NCBI GenBank assembly: GCA_902489745.1 | Contig: CABUBB010000007.1 | Location: 1 to 64,000, forward strand | Direction: 5' to 3' | DNA length: 64,000 bases | DNA from: Metaruminococcus_A sp003150405 | GTDB taxonomy: Bacteria > Bacillota > Clostridia > Oscillospirales > Ruminococcaceae | Shown: positions 53,803 through 61,756 of the stretch, one piece after another | Layout: each line of letters begins with the position of its first letter | Numbering within the stretch: position 1 is the first letter of the stretch | Notes under the pieces: generated by a model | What the model was told of the DNA's origin: nothing | The model's input: only the letters and a program-made list of their open reading frames with translations | Database searches by the model: none | Translations under genes and position numbers: made by a program

Positions 53803-55761
53803 TTACCGTGCCTTTTTCAGCTCCTCAATCCGATCGCGTAAAGCCGCGGCATGTTCAAATTCCAGAATTTTTGCTGCTGCTTTCATCTCCTTGGTGAGTT
53901 GGGCAATCAAATCCTCGCGCTCCTTCTTGGAGTAACGCTTTTTCTTGCTGTCAACAGTATCCTTTTTGGAGATTTCAATAATTTCACGAACACTTTTGGA
54001 AATTGTTTTCGGTATAATACCATGTTCCTCGTTGTACTTCATCTGAATAGCGCGGCGGCGTTCGGTCTCCCGAATTGCACGTTCCATCGACGGAGTGACG
54101 CTGTCTGCATACATTATAACCATACCTTCTGCATTACGGGCCGCACGTCCAATAGTCTGAATCAATGAAGTCTCAGAACGCAGGAAGCCTTCTTTATCCG
54201 CATCCAGAATACAAACAAGGGAAACCTCCGGAATATCAAGGCCCTCCCGCAACAGGTTGATGCCAACCAGCACATCAAATTCACCGAGGCGCAGGTCCCG
54301 GATAATCTCCATTCGTTCCATTGTATCAACATCATGGTGCATATAACGAACCTTGACATCCATTTTTTCAAAGAAAGCGGTCAAATCCTCAGCCATCTTT
54401 TTGGTAAGGGTAGTAATCAGCACACGCTCCTGCTTGGCAACTCTTGCGTTGATTTCGAAGAGCAAATCTTCAATTTGTCCTTCAACAGGCCGTACACTGA
54501 TGATCGGATCCAGCAAACCGGTTGGACGGATAACCTGTTCAACAATGTTGGTGCTGTGTTCCCGTTCAAATTCAGCCGGAGTTGCGCTCACATAAACCGC
54601 CTGGTTGATATGGCCGTAGAATTCATCGAAATTAAGCGGGCGGTTATCCGCTGCAGAAGGCAGACGGAAACCATAATCAATCAGCGTCTGTTTGCGCGCC
54701 TTATCGCCAAAATACATCCCACGTACCTGCGGAATGGTCACATGGGACTCATCAATAAACAATAGATAGTCATCCGGAAAGTGGTCGAGCAGCGTATAAG
54801 GCATACTGCCCGCCGGACGGCCCGCAAGAATTCTGGAATAGTTTTCAATTCCCTTACAGAAACCAATTTCACTGAGCATTTCAATGTCATATTTGGTGCG
54901 CTGCTCAATACGCTGCGCTTCCAAAAGCATATCATTTTCCTTAAAGTACCTGACCCGTTCCAGCATTTCTTCTTCGATTTCCTGTACCGCCTTGTGGAGT
55001 TTATCCGGCGGAACAATATAATGAGACGCAGGATAAATAGCCACATGCGCAAGGGTTGCAAGCACTTCGCCAGTTAAAACATTGATTTCGCTGATACGGT
55101 CAATTTCATCTCCGAAAAATTCTACACGAATGGCATTTTCACCGGAATAAGCAGGGAAAATTTCCACTACATCGCCGTGCACACGAAATTTATTGCGGAT
55201 AAAATTGATGTCGTTGCGCTCGTACTGAATATCCACCAATTTGCGGAGCAATTCATCACGATTTTTCTGCATCCCCGTCCGCAGGGAAATGACCATACTG
55301 CGGTAATCAATCGGGCTGCCGAGTGAATAAATACAGGAAACACTTGAAACGATGATAACATCCCGCCGTTCTGACAAAGCCGAGGTCGCCGAATGACGAA
55401 GTTTATCAATTTCATCGTTAATTGCGCTGTCTTTTTCAATGTAGGTATCGGTATTCGGTATATAAGCCTCTGGCTGATAGTAGTCGTAATAAGAGACAAA
55501 ATACTCCACCGCATTATTGGGAAAAAATTCACGGAATTCAGAACAAAGCTGTGCAGCCAAGGTCTTATTATGCGCCAATACAAGCGTTGGCTTTTGAACC
55601 TGTTCGATGACATTGGCCATTGTAAAGGTTTTACCGGAACCGGTGACCCCCAACAGTGTTTGCTCCTTATCCCCTTTTTGAATTCCCTCAACCAGCTTGG
55701 CGATTGCCTCCGGCTGGTCTCCGGTTGGCTTATAAGAGGAAACCAACTTAAATTCACCCAT
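53803..55761 (-). CDS. uvrB: Excinuclease ABC subunit B
   Basis: UvrB is the helicase-like core of excision repair. Walker A is GVTGSGKTFTMANV (about residue 38), the beta-hairpin follows near 90-110 (YYDYYQPEAYIP), DESH lies near 340 and the C-terminal UVR domain reads FEHAAALRDRIEELKK. The 652-residue length is standard. GGAGA precedes the ATG. A LexA box lies in the leader. Confidence 0.98.
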   Translation of the reverse strand: MGEFKLVSSYKPTGDQPEAIAKLVEGIQKGDKEQTLLGVTGSGKTFTMANVIEQVQKPTLVLAHNKTLAAQLCSEFREFFPNNAVEYFVSYYDYYQPEAYIPNTDTYIEKDSAINDEIDKLRHSATSALSERRDVIIVSSVSCIYSLGSPIDYRSMVISLRTGMQKNRDELLRKLVDIQYERNDINFIRNKFRVHGDVVEIFPAYSGENAIRVEFFGDEIDRISEINVLTGEVLATLAHVAIYPASHYIVPPDKLHKAVQEIEEEMLERVRYFKENDMLLEAQRIEQRTKYDIEMLSEIGFCKGIENYSRILAGRPAGSMPYTLLDHFPDDYLLFIDESHVTIPQVRGMYFGDKARKQTLIDYGFRLPSAADNRPLNFDEFYGHINQAVYVSATPAEFEREHSTNIVEQVIRPTGLLDPIISVRPVEGQIEDLLFEINARVAKQERVLITTLTKKMAEDLTAFFEKMDVKVRYMHHDVDTMERMEIIRDLRLGEFDVLVGINLLREGLDIPEVSLVCILDADKEGFLRSETSLIQTIGRAARNAEGMVIMYADSVTPSMERAIRETERRRAIQMKYNEEHGIIPKTISKSVREIIEISKKDTVDSKKKRYSKKEREDLIAQLTKEMKAAAKILEFEHAAALRDRIEELKKAR

Positions 55762-55821
55762 AATACAATCTCCATCATTATATTTGGAATATCTTTTATA
55801 TTAAAATCGCATCAACGTTAA

Positions 55822-55835
55822 CGAACAAATGTTTT
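55822..55835. promoter_or_regulatory. LexA (DinR) box of uvrB-uvrA
   Basis: CGAACAAATGTTTT matches the Gram-positive SOS box CGAACRNRYGTTYG in all but the last base. It lies 9 bases downstream of the -10 box, around +3 to +16, where LexA would block transcription. Confidence 0.75.
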
Positions 55836-55844
55836 TGTCGGTTT

Positions 55845-55873
55845 ATTTTACCTCTTTTAAGGTATTTTGTCAA
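55845..55873 (-). promoter_or_regulatory. Promoter of uvrB-uvrA
   Basis: Minus strand TTGACA (55868-55873, perfect), 17-base spacer, TAAAAT (55845-55850). The predicted start near 55838 leaves a leader of about 77 nt. Confidence 0.85.
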
Positions 55874-56022
55874 TAATATAGTATACCACAGAGATACACT
55901 ATTTACAATGAACAAATCTGTCTTTAACCGCAAAAAAACGATAAGATAGCGTCCCAGCTCCAGTTGTTTTTCACCATCTACTACAGCTATTTATACATTT
56001 GTTTCGAGCAGAGACAAACGAT
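55874..56022. other. Intergenic remainder between the uvrB promoter and the GGDEF terminator
   Basis: The whole gap from uvrB to the GGDEF gene is about 307 bases. Apart from the LexA box, promoter and terminator I see no gene. GAACAAATCTGT near 55909 partly resembles a LexA half-site but lacks the second half. Confidence 0.4.
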
Positions 56023-56057
56023 AAAAAGCAGGCTTTTCTTACAGAAAAAGCCTGCTT
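56023..56057. terminator. Terminator of the GGDEF gene
   Basis: Arms AAGCAGGCTTTTCT and AGAAAAAGCCTGCTT around TAC, with one bulge, and T runs on the minus side. Confidence 0.88.
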
Positions 56058-56068
56058 ATGCTTATTAA

Positions 56069-57070
56069 TTATTTAACGAATCTATCTTCCGCCCAACAAT
56101 AACCATTTTTACCATGAGCCTTTGCACGGTAAAGCGCTTGATCTGCCCTTTGATAAAGCTCAGAAAAATCTTCGCCTGTCCGATAATTTACTGCGATTCC
56201 CGCTGAACAACTCACGGAGGTTTTTAAGCGCACCGACAATTTTCGGCATTCTTCTGATATAAGATGAAACCGCACCGCCGCCTCACGCTTGCTATTCATA
56301 CTGCTATCCCAAACAGCAAATTCATCGCCTCCCATACGGCCGAGAATTGCCGAAGGGGCAAACACCTTTTTCAAAAGACACGCAAATTCCTGAATCACTT
56401 TATCTCCAGCTAAATGGCCCATCGAATCGTTAACCGCTTTAAACCCATCCAAATCAAAAACATAGAAAAAACCGGTCTCGCTTTTCAAAGTCTGGGCCAC
56501 ATGCCACTCCATATACACCCGGTTATACAACTCCGTCATGTGATCCATTTCTACACGGCGTTCCAAAGCCCTGCTTTTTTGTACCGCTTCATTGGCAAGG
56601 GTTGCAAGCGACTTCGGATAATATTCATCCTCCCCTTGATCAATATAAGGCATTGAATGGTGTATGCTGCAAATTTCTATTCCGTTTTGGCTATTTCGGC
56701 ACACCACCGTGAAACGACTGCCTTCCATATCCACTAAAACTGCTTTTCCTGAAGACGCCTTTTCCCGCACCCAAATGCTCCCAAATACGACGCAAACATC
56801 CTCTGTAATTTTTTGAGTTTCATACCATTCGTCCTGCAATTCAAAACGAATCTCACGCGCTTCGATCTGATCTTCCGTCATCCCGGCAAGAAATTCACCG
56901 CGGTTTTTGTACATTTCATGACGTCCGGTTCCAATCATCAATAAATTAGGCGGCAAAGCACTCAAAACTTGTTGAAGCTGTTCCGGTTCCGGATTAACAA
57001 TATACATGTGCCATAGTTGACGTACCTGTTCGATTGCCTCCTGTTCAAAATCCGAATACGTTCGAAACAT
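56069..57070 (-). CDS. Diguanylate cyclase with N-terminal NTF2/SnoaL-like domain
   Basis: A 333-residue protein. Residues about 1-150 look like an NTF2/SnoaL-type cone (QVRQLWHMYI, SIWVREKA, FTVVCRNSQNGIEICSIHHS), a likely small-molecule sensor; residues 165-333 form a GGDEF domain with RMGGDEFAVWD and DLDGFKAVND. The active site is intact, so it should make c-di-GMP. The RxxD inhibitory site five residues before GGDEF is absent. No membrane helix is seen, so it is cytoplasmic. AGGAGGG precedes the ATG. Monocistronic. Confidence 0.9.
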   Translation of the reverse strand: MFRTYSDFEQEAIEQVRQLWHMYIVNPEPEQLQQVLSALPPNLLMIGTGRHEMYKNRGEFLAGMTEDQIEAREIRFELQDEWYETQKITEDVCVVFGSIWVREKASSGKAVLVDMEGSRFTVVCRNSQNGIEICSIHHSMPYIDQGEDEYYPKSLATLANEAVQKSRALERRVEMDHMTELYNRVYMEWHVAQTLKSETGFFYVFDLDGFKAVNDSMGHLAGDKVIQEFACLLKKVFAPSAILGRMGGDEFAVWDSSMNSKREAAVRFHLISEECRKLSVRLKTSVSCSAGIAVNYRTGEDFSELYQRADQALYRAKAHGKNGYCWAEDRFVK

Positions 57071-57307
57071 CTCAACAATCCCTCCTATACATCAACCTTC
57101 TTCTGTATACAGAACTATATTTGAACCAGTATACGATATTTCCGGAGTTTTTAGACTCATGTATTCTATAAACCCTACAAAATTATTAAATTTTGTGATT
57201 GGTTATTTTTTATCATAGCAAAAAACGGCCCAAATTTCAAGCCTAACCAACATAATATAGCAGCAAAATCATATTTTCAGAGACTTTCGGTTCTAGATCC
57301 AAAATTT
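57071..57307. other. Intergenic region upstream of the GGDEF gene
   Basis: Two copies of the palindrome GTATAC (near 57101 and 57131) flank a TATAGT and a TATACT on the minus strand; one is probably the -10 box, but no good -35 was found. No other gene is seen. Confidence 0.35.
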
Positions 57308-57336
57308 AAAACCGGCCGGAGGTTTCCGACCGATTT
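57308..57336 (-). terminator. Terminator of the TetR-ZIP unit
   Basis: Imperfect stem AAATCGGTCGGA and TCCGGCCGGTTT on the minus strand followed by a T-rich run. Confidence 0.65.
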
Positions 57337-57343
57337 GTTTTTC

Positions 57344-58138
57344 TTATCCCAGCGCCACATCAAGAATCATCATCAATAAAAAACCGCCCATAACGCCTAA
57401 AGTTCCCAAATTGGAATGAGCGCCGAGATGCGCTTCCGGAATCAATTCTTCTGCCACAACATACAACATTGCACCAGCCGCAAAGGAAAGCAGCCAAGGC
57501 ATTAAGGGCTGAATACTTCCGGCTATTAAAACAACAAGAATACCAAAAATCGGCTCGACAATGCCGGACAAGCTGCCGTAAAGAAACGCTTTATAAGCAG
57601 GCAACCCTTCTTGTCGTAATGGCAGTGATATGGCCGCGCCTTCTGGAAAATTCTGAATGCCAATTCCAATTGCAAGCGCCATTGCCGTAGTATATAAGAC
57701 CGGATCATTTCCATGCTGTGCCGCCAACGCAAATGAAAGGCCAACGGCCATCCCTTCCGGGATATTGTGCAGTGTAACCGCCGAAATCAACAAAGTGGTA
57801 CGTTTCCAAGATGATGAAAGCCCCTCGCGCTGCTTTAAATCAGGATGCAGATGCGGCAGAAGCGCATCCATCAACATAAGGAAGCCTACTCCCAAAATAA
57901 AACCGCCGGCAGCCGGCAGCCATCCAGGCGTGCCAACGCTTTCCGCTTCTTCAATGGCCGGGAGCAGCAGGCTCCAAACCGACGCAGCAATCATAACGCC
58001 GGCCGCAAATCCCAAAAAGATCCGTTGAATTCCAACACCAACGCTCTTGCGAAAGAAAAATACAACCGCAGCTCCTAAACTTGTCATCACAAAGGTAAAG
58101 CCTGTACCAGCGCCGGCCCAAAGCAACGCTTCTGTCAT
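57344..58138 (-). CDS. ZIP-family metal transporter
   Basis: A divalent-metal importer-type membrane protein (264 residues, about eight helices). The metal-site motifs are HNIPEG in helix 4 and QNFPEG in helix 5 (GIGIQNFPEGAAIS), as in the GufA/ZupT branch. A His-rich stretch LPHLHPDLK lies in the loop before helix 4. Probable substrates are Zn2+ or Mn2+/Fe2+. AGAAGGG lies 7 bases before the ATG at 58138; the longer frame is rejected. It follows the tetR gene directly. Confidence 0.92.
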   Translation of the reverse strand: MTEALLWAGAGTGFTFVMTSLGAAVVFFFRKSVGVGIQRIFLGFAAGVMIAASVWSLLLPAIEEAESVGTPGWLPAAGGFILGVGFLMLMDALLPHLHPDLKQREGLSSSWKRTTLLISAVTLHNIPEGMAVGLSFALAAQHGNDPVLYTTAMALAIGIGIQNFPEGAAISLPLRQEGLPAYKAFLYGSLSGIVEPIFGILVVLIAGSIQPLMPWLLSFAAGAMLYVVAEELIPEAHLGAHSNLGTLGVMGGFLLMMILDVALG

Positions 58139-58164
58139 AAAATTTTCCCTTCTTTCTCTCTTAA

Positions 58165-58746
58165 TCAAAAAAATTGTTTACAAGCTCCGCGTACCAAACA
58201 ATCCAACGCCTGAGAATATTGCGCGCCAATCTCTTTGCGGTGTGCCAGTGTAAGCATCAGAGTACGAATCACTGCGACAACCAGTTCTCGTTCGCTGTTT
58301 GGCCGGAGATCAAAACGCCGCATTAAATTCAAAATATGCGTTTCGTCGCTATGATAATACGTGTCCAATACTTCTTTGGGAATCTTCCGCAAAAGAAGCG
58401 GTATCTCATTCTCCCAGAAATCCATCATTGAGGCTGTTTCAATACAGTAAAATGCAGCCAGCAATGCATCCGCCATACGCTGTGCCGGAGGTTTAGCTGT
58501 TTCACATTCTAGAACCTGTTCTGCACGCCCGTAAATTTCACTGTGAAACTCTTCCAGAACCTCAAAAAAAAGCAATTCTTTCGTGTCATAGAATTTGTAA
58601 AACGCTCCTTTGGATATTCCAGCCGCAGCTGCAAGCTGCTCCACCGTTGTCCGGCGCATCCCAATGGATGACGCAAATTCCCTAGCCACCCGCCGTAATT
58701 CCCGCCGGATAAACCGTTTTTCCTGTTGTGTAAATGCAGTCGCCAT
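58165..58746 (-). CDS. TetR/AcrR family transcriptional regulator
   Basis: A 193-residue repressor with an N-terminal helix-turn-helix (TTVEQLAAAAGISKGAFYKF, residues about 30-50) and a helical ligand domain. The neighbouring ZIP gene, 26 bases downstream, is its likely target; the ligand is unknown. An inverted repeat at the shared promoter suggests autoregulation. Confidence 0.92.
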   Translation of the reverse strand: MATAFTQQEKRFIRRELRRVAREFASSIGMRRTTVEQLAAAAGISKGAFYKFYDTKELLFFEVLEEFHSEIYGRAEQVLECETAKPPAQRMADALLAAFYCIETASMMDFWENEIPLLLRKIPKEVLDTYYHSDETHILNLMRRFDLRPNSERELVVAVIRTLMLTLAHRKEIGAQYSQALDCLVRGACKQFF

Positions 58747-58759
58747 TTTATATACCTTA

Positions 58760-58782
58760 TGACTAAATTATTTTTACAGTCA
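58760..58782. promoter_or_regulatory. Inverted repeat at the tetR promoter, candidate operator
   Basis: TGACT and AGTCA arms (outer 5 bases perfect, inner TAAA and TTTA also paired with one offset base), covering the predicted start site near 58777. Typical of TetR operators. Confidence 0.55.
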
Positions 58783-58783
58783 C

Positions 58784-58812
58784 ATTATAACAATTTTTGT
58801 ATTCTATTTCAA
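58784..58812 (-). promoter_or_regulatory. Promoter of the TetR-ZIP unit
   Basis: Minus strand TTGAAA (58807-58812), 17-base spacer, TATAAT (58784-58789). Confidence 0.8.
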
Positions 58813-58836
58813 CCGATAAAAATTGGTATTGCCCAC

Positions 58837-58867
58837 AAAAAAGCAGACCGCTATGCGGCCTGCTTTT
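58837..58867. terminator. Terminator of the second SGNH gene
   Basis: Arms AAAAGCAGACCGC and GCGGCCTGCTTTT around TAT, with one mismatch. Confidence 0.88.
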
Positions 58868-58871
58868 AACG

Positions 58872-59669
58872 CTAAATATACAGCGCGTGCGTCACAATAT
58901 ATGAAAATAACACTTCATAGGCTTTTTGATTCAAATGGAGTCCGTCGCCGGAATCATATTTTGCATCCAACATATTTTTGGAATTTTTAAGCGCCTGCGC
59001 AGAATCCAAATAATAGCAGCCTGTTTCTTTCGCCAGCAATAACAGTTTGCCATTATACGCATCAATTTTGGTATTGCGCATTCGAGTATCACTTTGCTCT
59101 TTTTGGTAAGAGACCGGCAAAATGGATTGAATGATAATCTGACTGTCTGGTGTGCTCTTCTGAATTAGCTCAATTAAATTGCGGTATTCTTCTACAAACT
59201 CCTCTTCTGCCATAAATGCAACCCCGTTTATGCCAAGCGAAACCATCACGATTGGAGGACGCTTCAGCATGAGTCCCTCTTCCAGAGTCATTGTCTTGTT
59301 AACGCCTTTTACCGTAATGAATTTAGAAGTTTGAATATCCTTGTGGTTGATACCATCTACGGCAAAAACCTGCTCTTTATCAACAAAACCAAAATTAGCC
59401 ATACCATTTGTGCGGGAATCGCCGACAAATATAATGTCATTTAAGTAATCATCTCCTGCCCGCGCTGTTTCTTTAAGCACAGTATCTGTCGGCAAATCCT
59501 GGGAAATTTGAGAATTTGACTGATACGGGATACTCTTGTCACCGCCGAGTTTTGCAAGAAGAAAATCCTTTGCCAGAAAACCGACAACGCCAAACAGAAG
59601 GATGGTAACTAAGAACGGAACCATAAAATAGAAAAACGAGTGATTTTTTTTCTTTTGATTAGAAGGCAC
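58872..59669 (-). CDS. Membrane-anchored SGNH/GDSL hydrolase (second copy)
   Basis: Same design as the gene at 20244-21122: basic N-terminus, a membrane helix (about residues 12-33) and an extracellular SGNH domain. Block I is FVGDSRTNGM with the catalytic Ser, SLGINGVAF holds the Asn, and GDGLHLNQKAY holds the catalytic Asp and His. It lacks the long Ser-rich linker of the first copy. Start is a GTG with AAAGG 10 bases upstream. Likely acts on acyl groups of envelope polymers. Monocistronic. Confidence 0.85.
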   Translation of the reverse strand: MPSNQKKKNHSFFYFMVPFLVTILLFGVVGFLAKDFLLAKLGGDKSIPYQSNSQISQDLPTDTVLKETARAGDDYLNDIIFVGDSRTNGMANFGFVDKEQVFAVDGINHKDIQTSKFITVKGVNKTMTLEEGLMLKRPPIVMVSLGINGVAFMAEEEFVEEYRNLIELIQKSTPDSQIIIQSILPVSYQKEQSDTRMRNTKIDAYNGKLLLLAKETGCYYLDSAQALKNSKNMLDAKYDSGDGLHLNQKAYEVLFSYIVTHALYI

Positions 59670-59704
59670 TGAATCACGACCTTTATTTCAAATTAACCTT
59701 AGTT

Positions 59705-59733
59705 AGTATAACACAAAACGACCGTCTCAACAA
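59705..59733 (-). promoter_or_regulatory. Promoter of the second SGNH gene
   Basis: Minus strand TTGTTG (59728-59733), 17-base spacer, TATACT (59705-59710) with TGT extended -10. Confidence 0.65.
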
Positions 59734-59847
59734 CCAAACGACTTTATTCTTAAGAAAACCTTAAAGCAGCAATTAGCCTGGAGCCCACTGCCTGCATTAT
59801 TCTAAAAAACACAGGGGAATGAACTGATTTTGCAACATGGGATTTCA

Positions 59848-60528
59848 TTATTTTACAACACCAATCTCCGCCAGAGAAACGTATTTATCCCGCGCGATGA
59901 TAATATGATCGGTCAGCCGAATACCAAGCAATTTTAGTGCATAGCCGATTGCATCGGTCGTCATAATATCTTCCTCTGATGCAACCGCCAGCCCATGCGG
60001 GTGATTGTGTGAAACAATTACACTGGTTGCATTGTATCGCATGGCAAGCTCTGCAATTCTGCGAATGTTGACCGCAGCGGCCGAAACCGTACCGTGATTG
60101 ACAATTTCACAGCATTTGACCTCGCAGACCGAATCCAGACAGATAACAAATACGACCTCCTCAGTACGGCCGATAAACTTGGGCAGCAAATAACGAAATG
60201 CCTTTTCCGCTGTATCCAAAATAGCTCCTGGCTTGCTGCGGTCTTCTTCATAGACACGGAAGAGCGCAGGAATAAGCTTAATCAAGGTAGAGGTATGGGA
60301 TTTGACACCCGGTATCCGCTCCAGATCCTCAAAGGAGGCATCAAACACATTTGAAAGCGAACCGAACTCATCCATTAACAGATGCGCCAGCTCGTTGGTA
60401 TCTTTCTGCACCGTTGAGTAGAACAACAATAATTCTAAAATATTATGGGGGTCAAAGTTATCCAGCCCCTCTTTGCGAAAGCGTTCTTTCAATCGGTTAC
60501 GATGTCCATTGTGCGAATGTTCAGCCAT
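59848..60528 (-). CDS. radC: DNA repair protein RadC (JAB/MPN domain)
   Basis: RadC-family protein of 226 residues. The N-terminal helix-hairpin-helix region (about 20-90) precedes a JAMM metal site, SHNHPHGLAVASEED, where relatives usually read HNHPSG. The biochemical role of RadC remains debated. I chose the ATG at 60528; the longer frame (to 60762) crosses both this gene's promoter and the divergent one. Confidence 0.93.
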   Translation of the reverse strand: MAEHSHNGHRNRLKERFRKEGLDNFDPHNILELLLFYSTVQKDTNELAHLLMDEFGSLSNVFDASFEDLERIPGVKSHTSTLIKLIPALFRVYEEDRSKPGAILDTAEKAFRYLLPKFIGRTEEVVFVICLDSVCEVKCCEIVNHGTVSAAAVNIRRIAELAMRYNATSVIVSHNHPHGLAVASEEDIMTTDAIGYALKLLGIRLTDHIIIARDKYVSLAEIGVVK

Positions 60529-60582
60529 AATCCACCCAAAACCATTCTTTAAATTATCGAAACAGAACGAAATCCGTCTTAT

Positions 60583-60611
60583 ATTATAATATAAATGGAA
60601 ATGAATGAAAA
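60583..60611 (-). promoter_or_regulatory. Promoter of radC
   Basis: Minus strand TTTTCA (60606-60611), 17-base spacer, TATAAT (60583-60588). Confidence 0.6.
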
Positions 60612-60641
60612 GAGCTATTTCCCTTTGAGTTGCATGTATGC

Positions 60642-60647
60642 TATAAT
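60642..60647 (+). promoter_or_regulatory. Extended -10 promoter of the RluA-type gene
   Basis: TGCTATAAT, a perfect extended -10; the -35 region (TTCCCT) is weak. Predicted start near 60654. Confidence 0.6.
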
Positions 60648-60723
60648 ATGGGACAAACAGATGATCTGCATTTTGGCAGGCATCTATTTCGAAGCACGCT
60701 TTACGAACAGCATTGGGGGAAGC

Positions 60724-61695
60724 ATGAGAGAATTTACAATTCAGGAAAACGACGCCGGGCAAAGGCTAGACAAATTTTTAACCAAGGCGGTCAAACGCTT
60801 GCCGCAAAGCATGCTGTATAAGGGAATCCGGCTTAAACGCATCAAGGTGAACGGAAAACGCTGCCAGCCGAATCAGATGCTTCAGCAGGGGGATCGCATT
60901 GCCCTGTATATCAACGATGAATTTTTTGAATACAAGCCCTCGCTTCCCTTTTTGGACGCTCCTTCCAGCATTGCCGTTGTTCATGAGGATGCGAATATTT
61001 TGCTGGTAGACAAGCCCTGCGGCCTGGTGGTACACGAGGATAACGACAATACCGTCGACACCTTAATTCATCGTGTTCAGCATTACCTGTACGAGAAAAA
61101 GGAATACAATCCTGCAAAAGAGGCTTCATTTTCACCAGCGTTGTGCAACCGGATTGACCGCAACACCTGCGGTATTGTCATTGTTGCTAAAACTGCGGAG
61201 GCTCTGCGTGTGATGAATGAAAAAATTAAACATCGGGAGCTCACCAAACGTTATCTGTGTGTTGTACATGGAAAAATGCCCAAAACCCACGATTTATTGA
61301 CCGGCTACCTGTTCAAAAACAGTGCTGACAATTTGGTTACCGTTGCCGACAAACCATTTGCAGGTGCAAAAAAAATTCAGACGGAGTACCACGTCGTTGA
61401 CGTCCGCGGCGATTACTCCCTGTTGGACGTCAACCTGCTGACCGGGCGCACCCACCAGATCCGCGCCCATCTCGCCCACATTGGCCATCCCATTCTGGGC
61501 GACGGAAAATATGGAATTAACCGCGCAGATAAAAAGTTGGGCTATAAATATCAGGCATTATGCTCCTATCGGCTGTCTTTCGATTTCCAAACCGACGCCG
61601 GGGCTCTGAACGCATTGAAAGGCCGTAGTTTTGAATTAAAACAGATTTGGTTTCGGGACGATTTTTACGACGGACGGCTGTCTTCTGGAATTTGA
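60724..61695 (+). CDS. RluA/RluD-family pseudouridine synthase with S4 domain
   Basis: A 323-residue rRNA-type pseudouridine synthase. The S4 domain is at the N-terminus (AGQRLDKFLTKAVKRL), and the catalytic motif is NRIDRNTCG (family HRLDxxTSG, so His and Ser are replaced but the Asp is kept). GRTHQIRAHLAHIGHPILGD follows. GGGGGAA lies 3 bases before the ATG at 60724; the frame upstream begins ahead of the promoter. It is a second, divergent paralogue of the gene at 33281. Confidence 0.92.
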   Translation: MREFTIQENDAGQRLDKFLTKAVKRLPQSMLYKGIRLKRIKVNGKRCQPNQMLQQGDRIALYINDEFFEYKPSLPFLDAPSSIAVVHEDANILLVDKPCGLVVHEDNDNTVDTLIHRVQHYLYEKKEYNPAKEASFSPALCNRIDRNTCGIVIVAKTAEALRVMNEKIKHRELTKRYLCVVHGKMPKTHDLLTGYLFKNSADNLVTVADKPFAGAKKIQTEYHVVDVRGDYSLLDVNLLTGRTHQIRAHLAHIGHPILGDGKYGINRADKKLGYKYQALCSYRLSFDFQTDAGALNALKGRSFELKQIWFRDDFYDGRLSSGI

Positions 61696-61720
61696 AAAAC
61701 ATCCTCTAATATGTTAAAAT
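61692..61720 (+). promoter_or_regulatory. Promoter of apgM
   Basis: TTGAAA (61692-61697), 17-base spacer, TAAAAT (61715-61720) with TGT extended -10. The -35 overlaps the stop codon of the upstream gene. Confidence 0.65.
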
Positions 61721-61756
61721 TAAATACAAATACATACCTATACGGGAGAGGATTTC

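Noticed and set aside
60529..60762. N-terminal extension of radC
   Set aside because: It crosses the radC promoter and the divergent promoter, and the family begins at the ATG at 60528.
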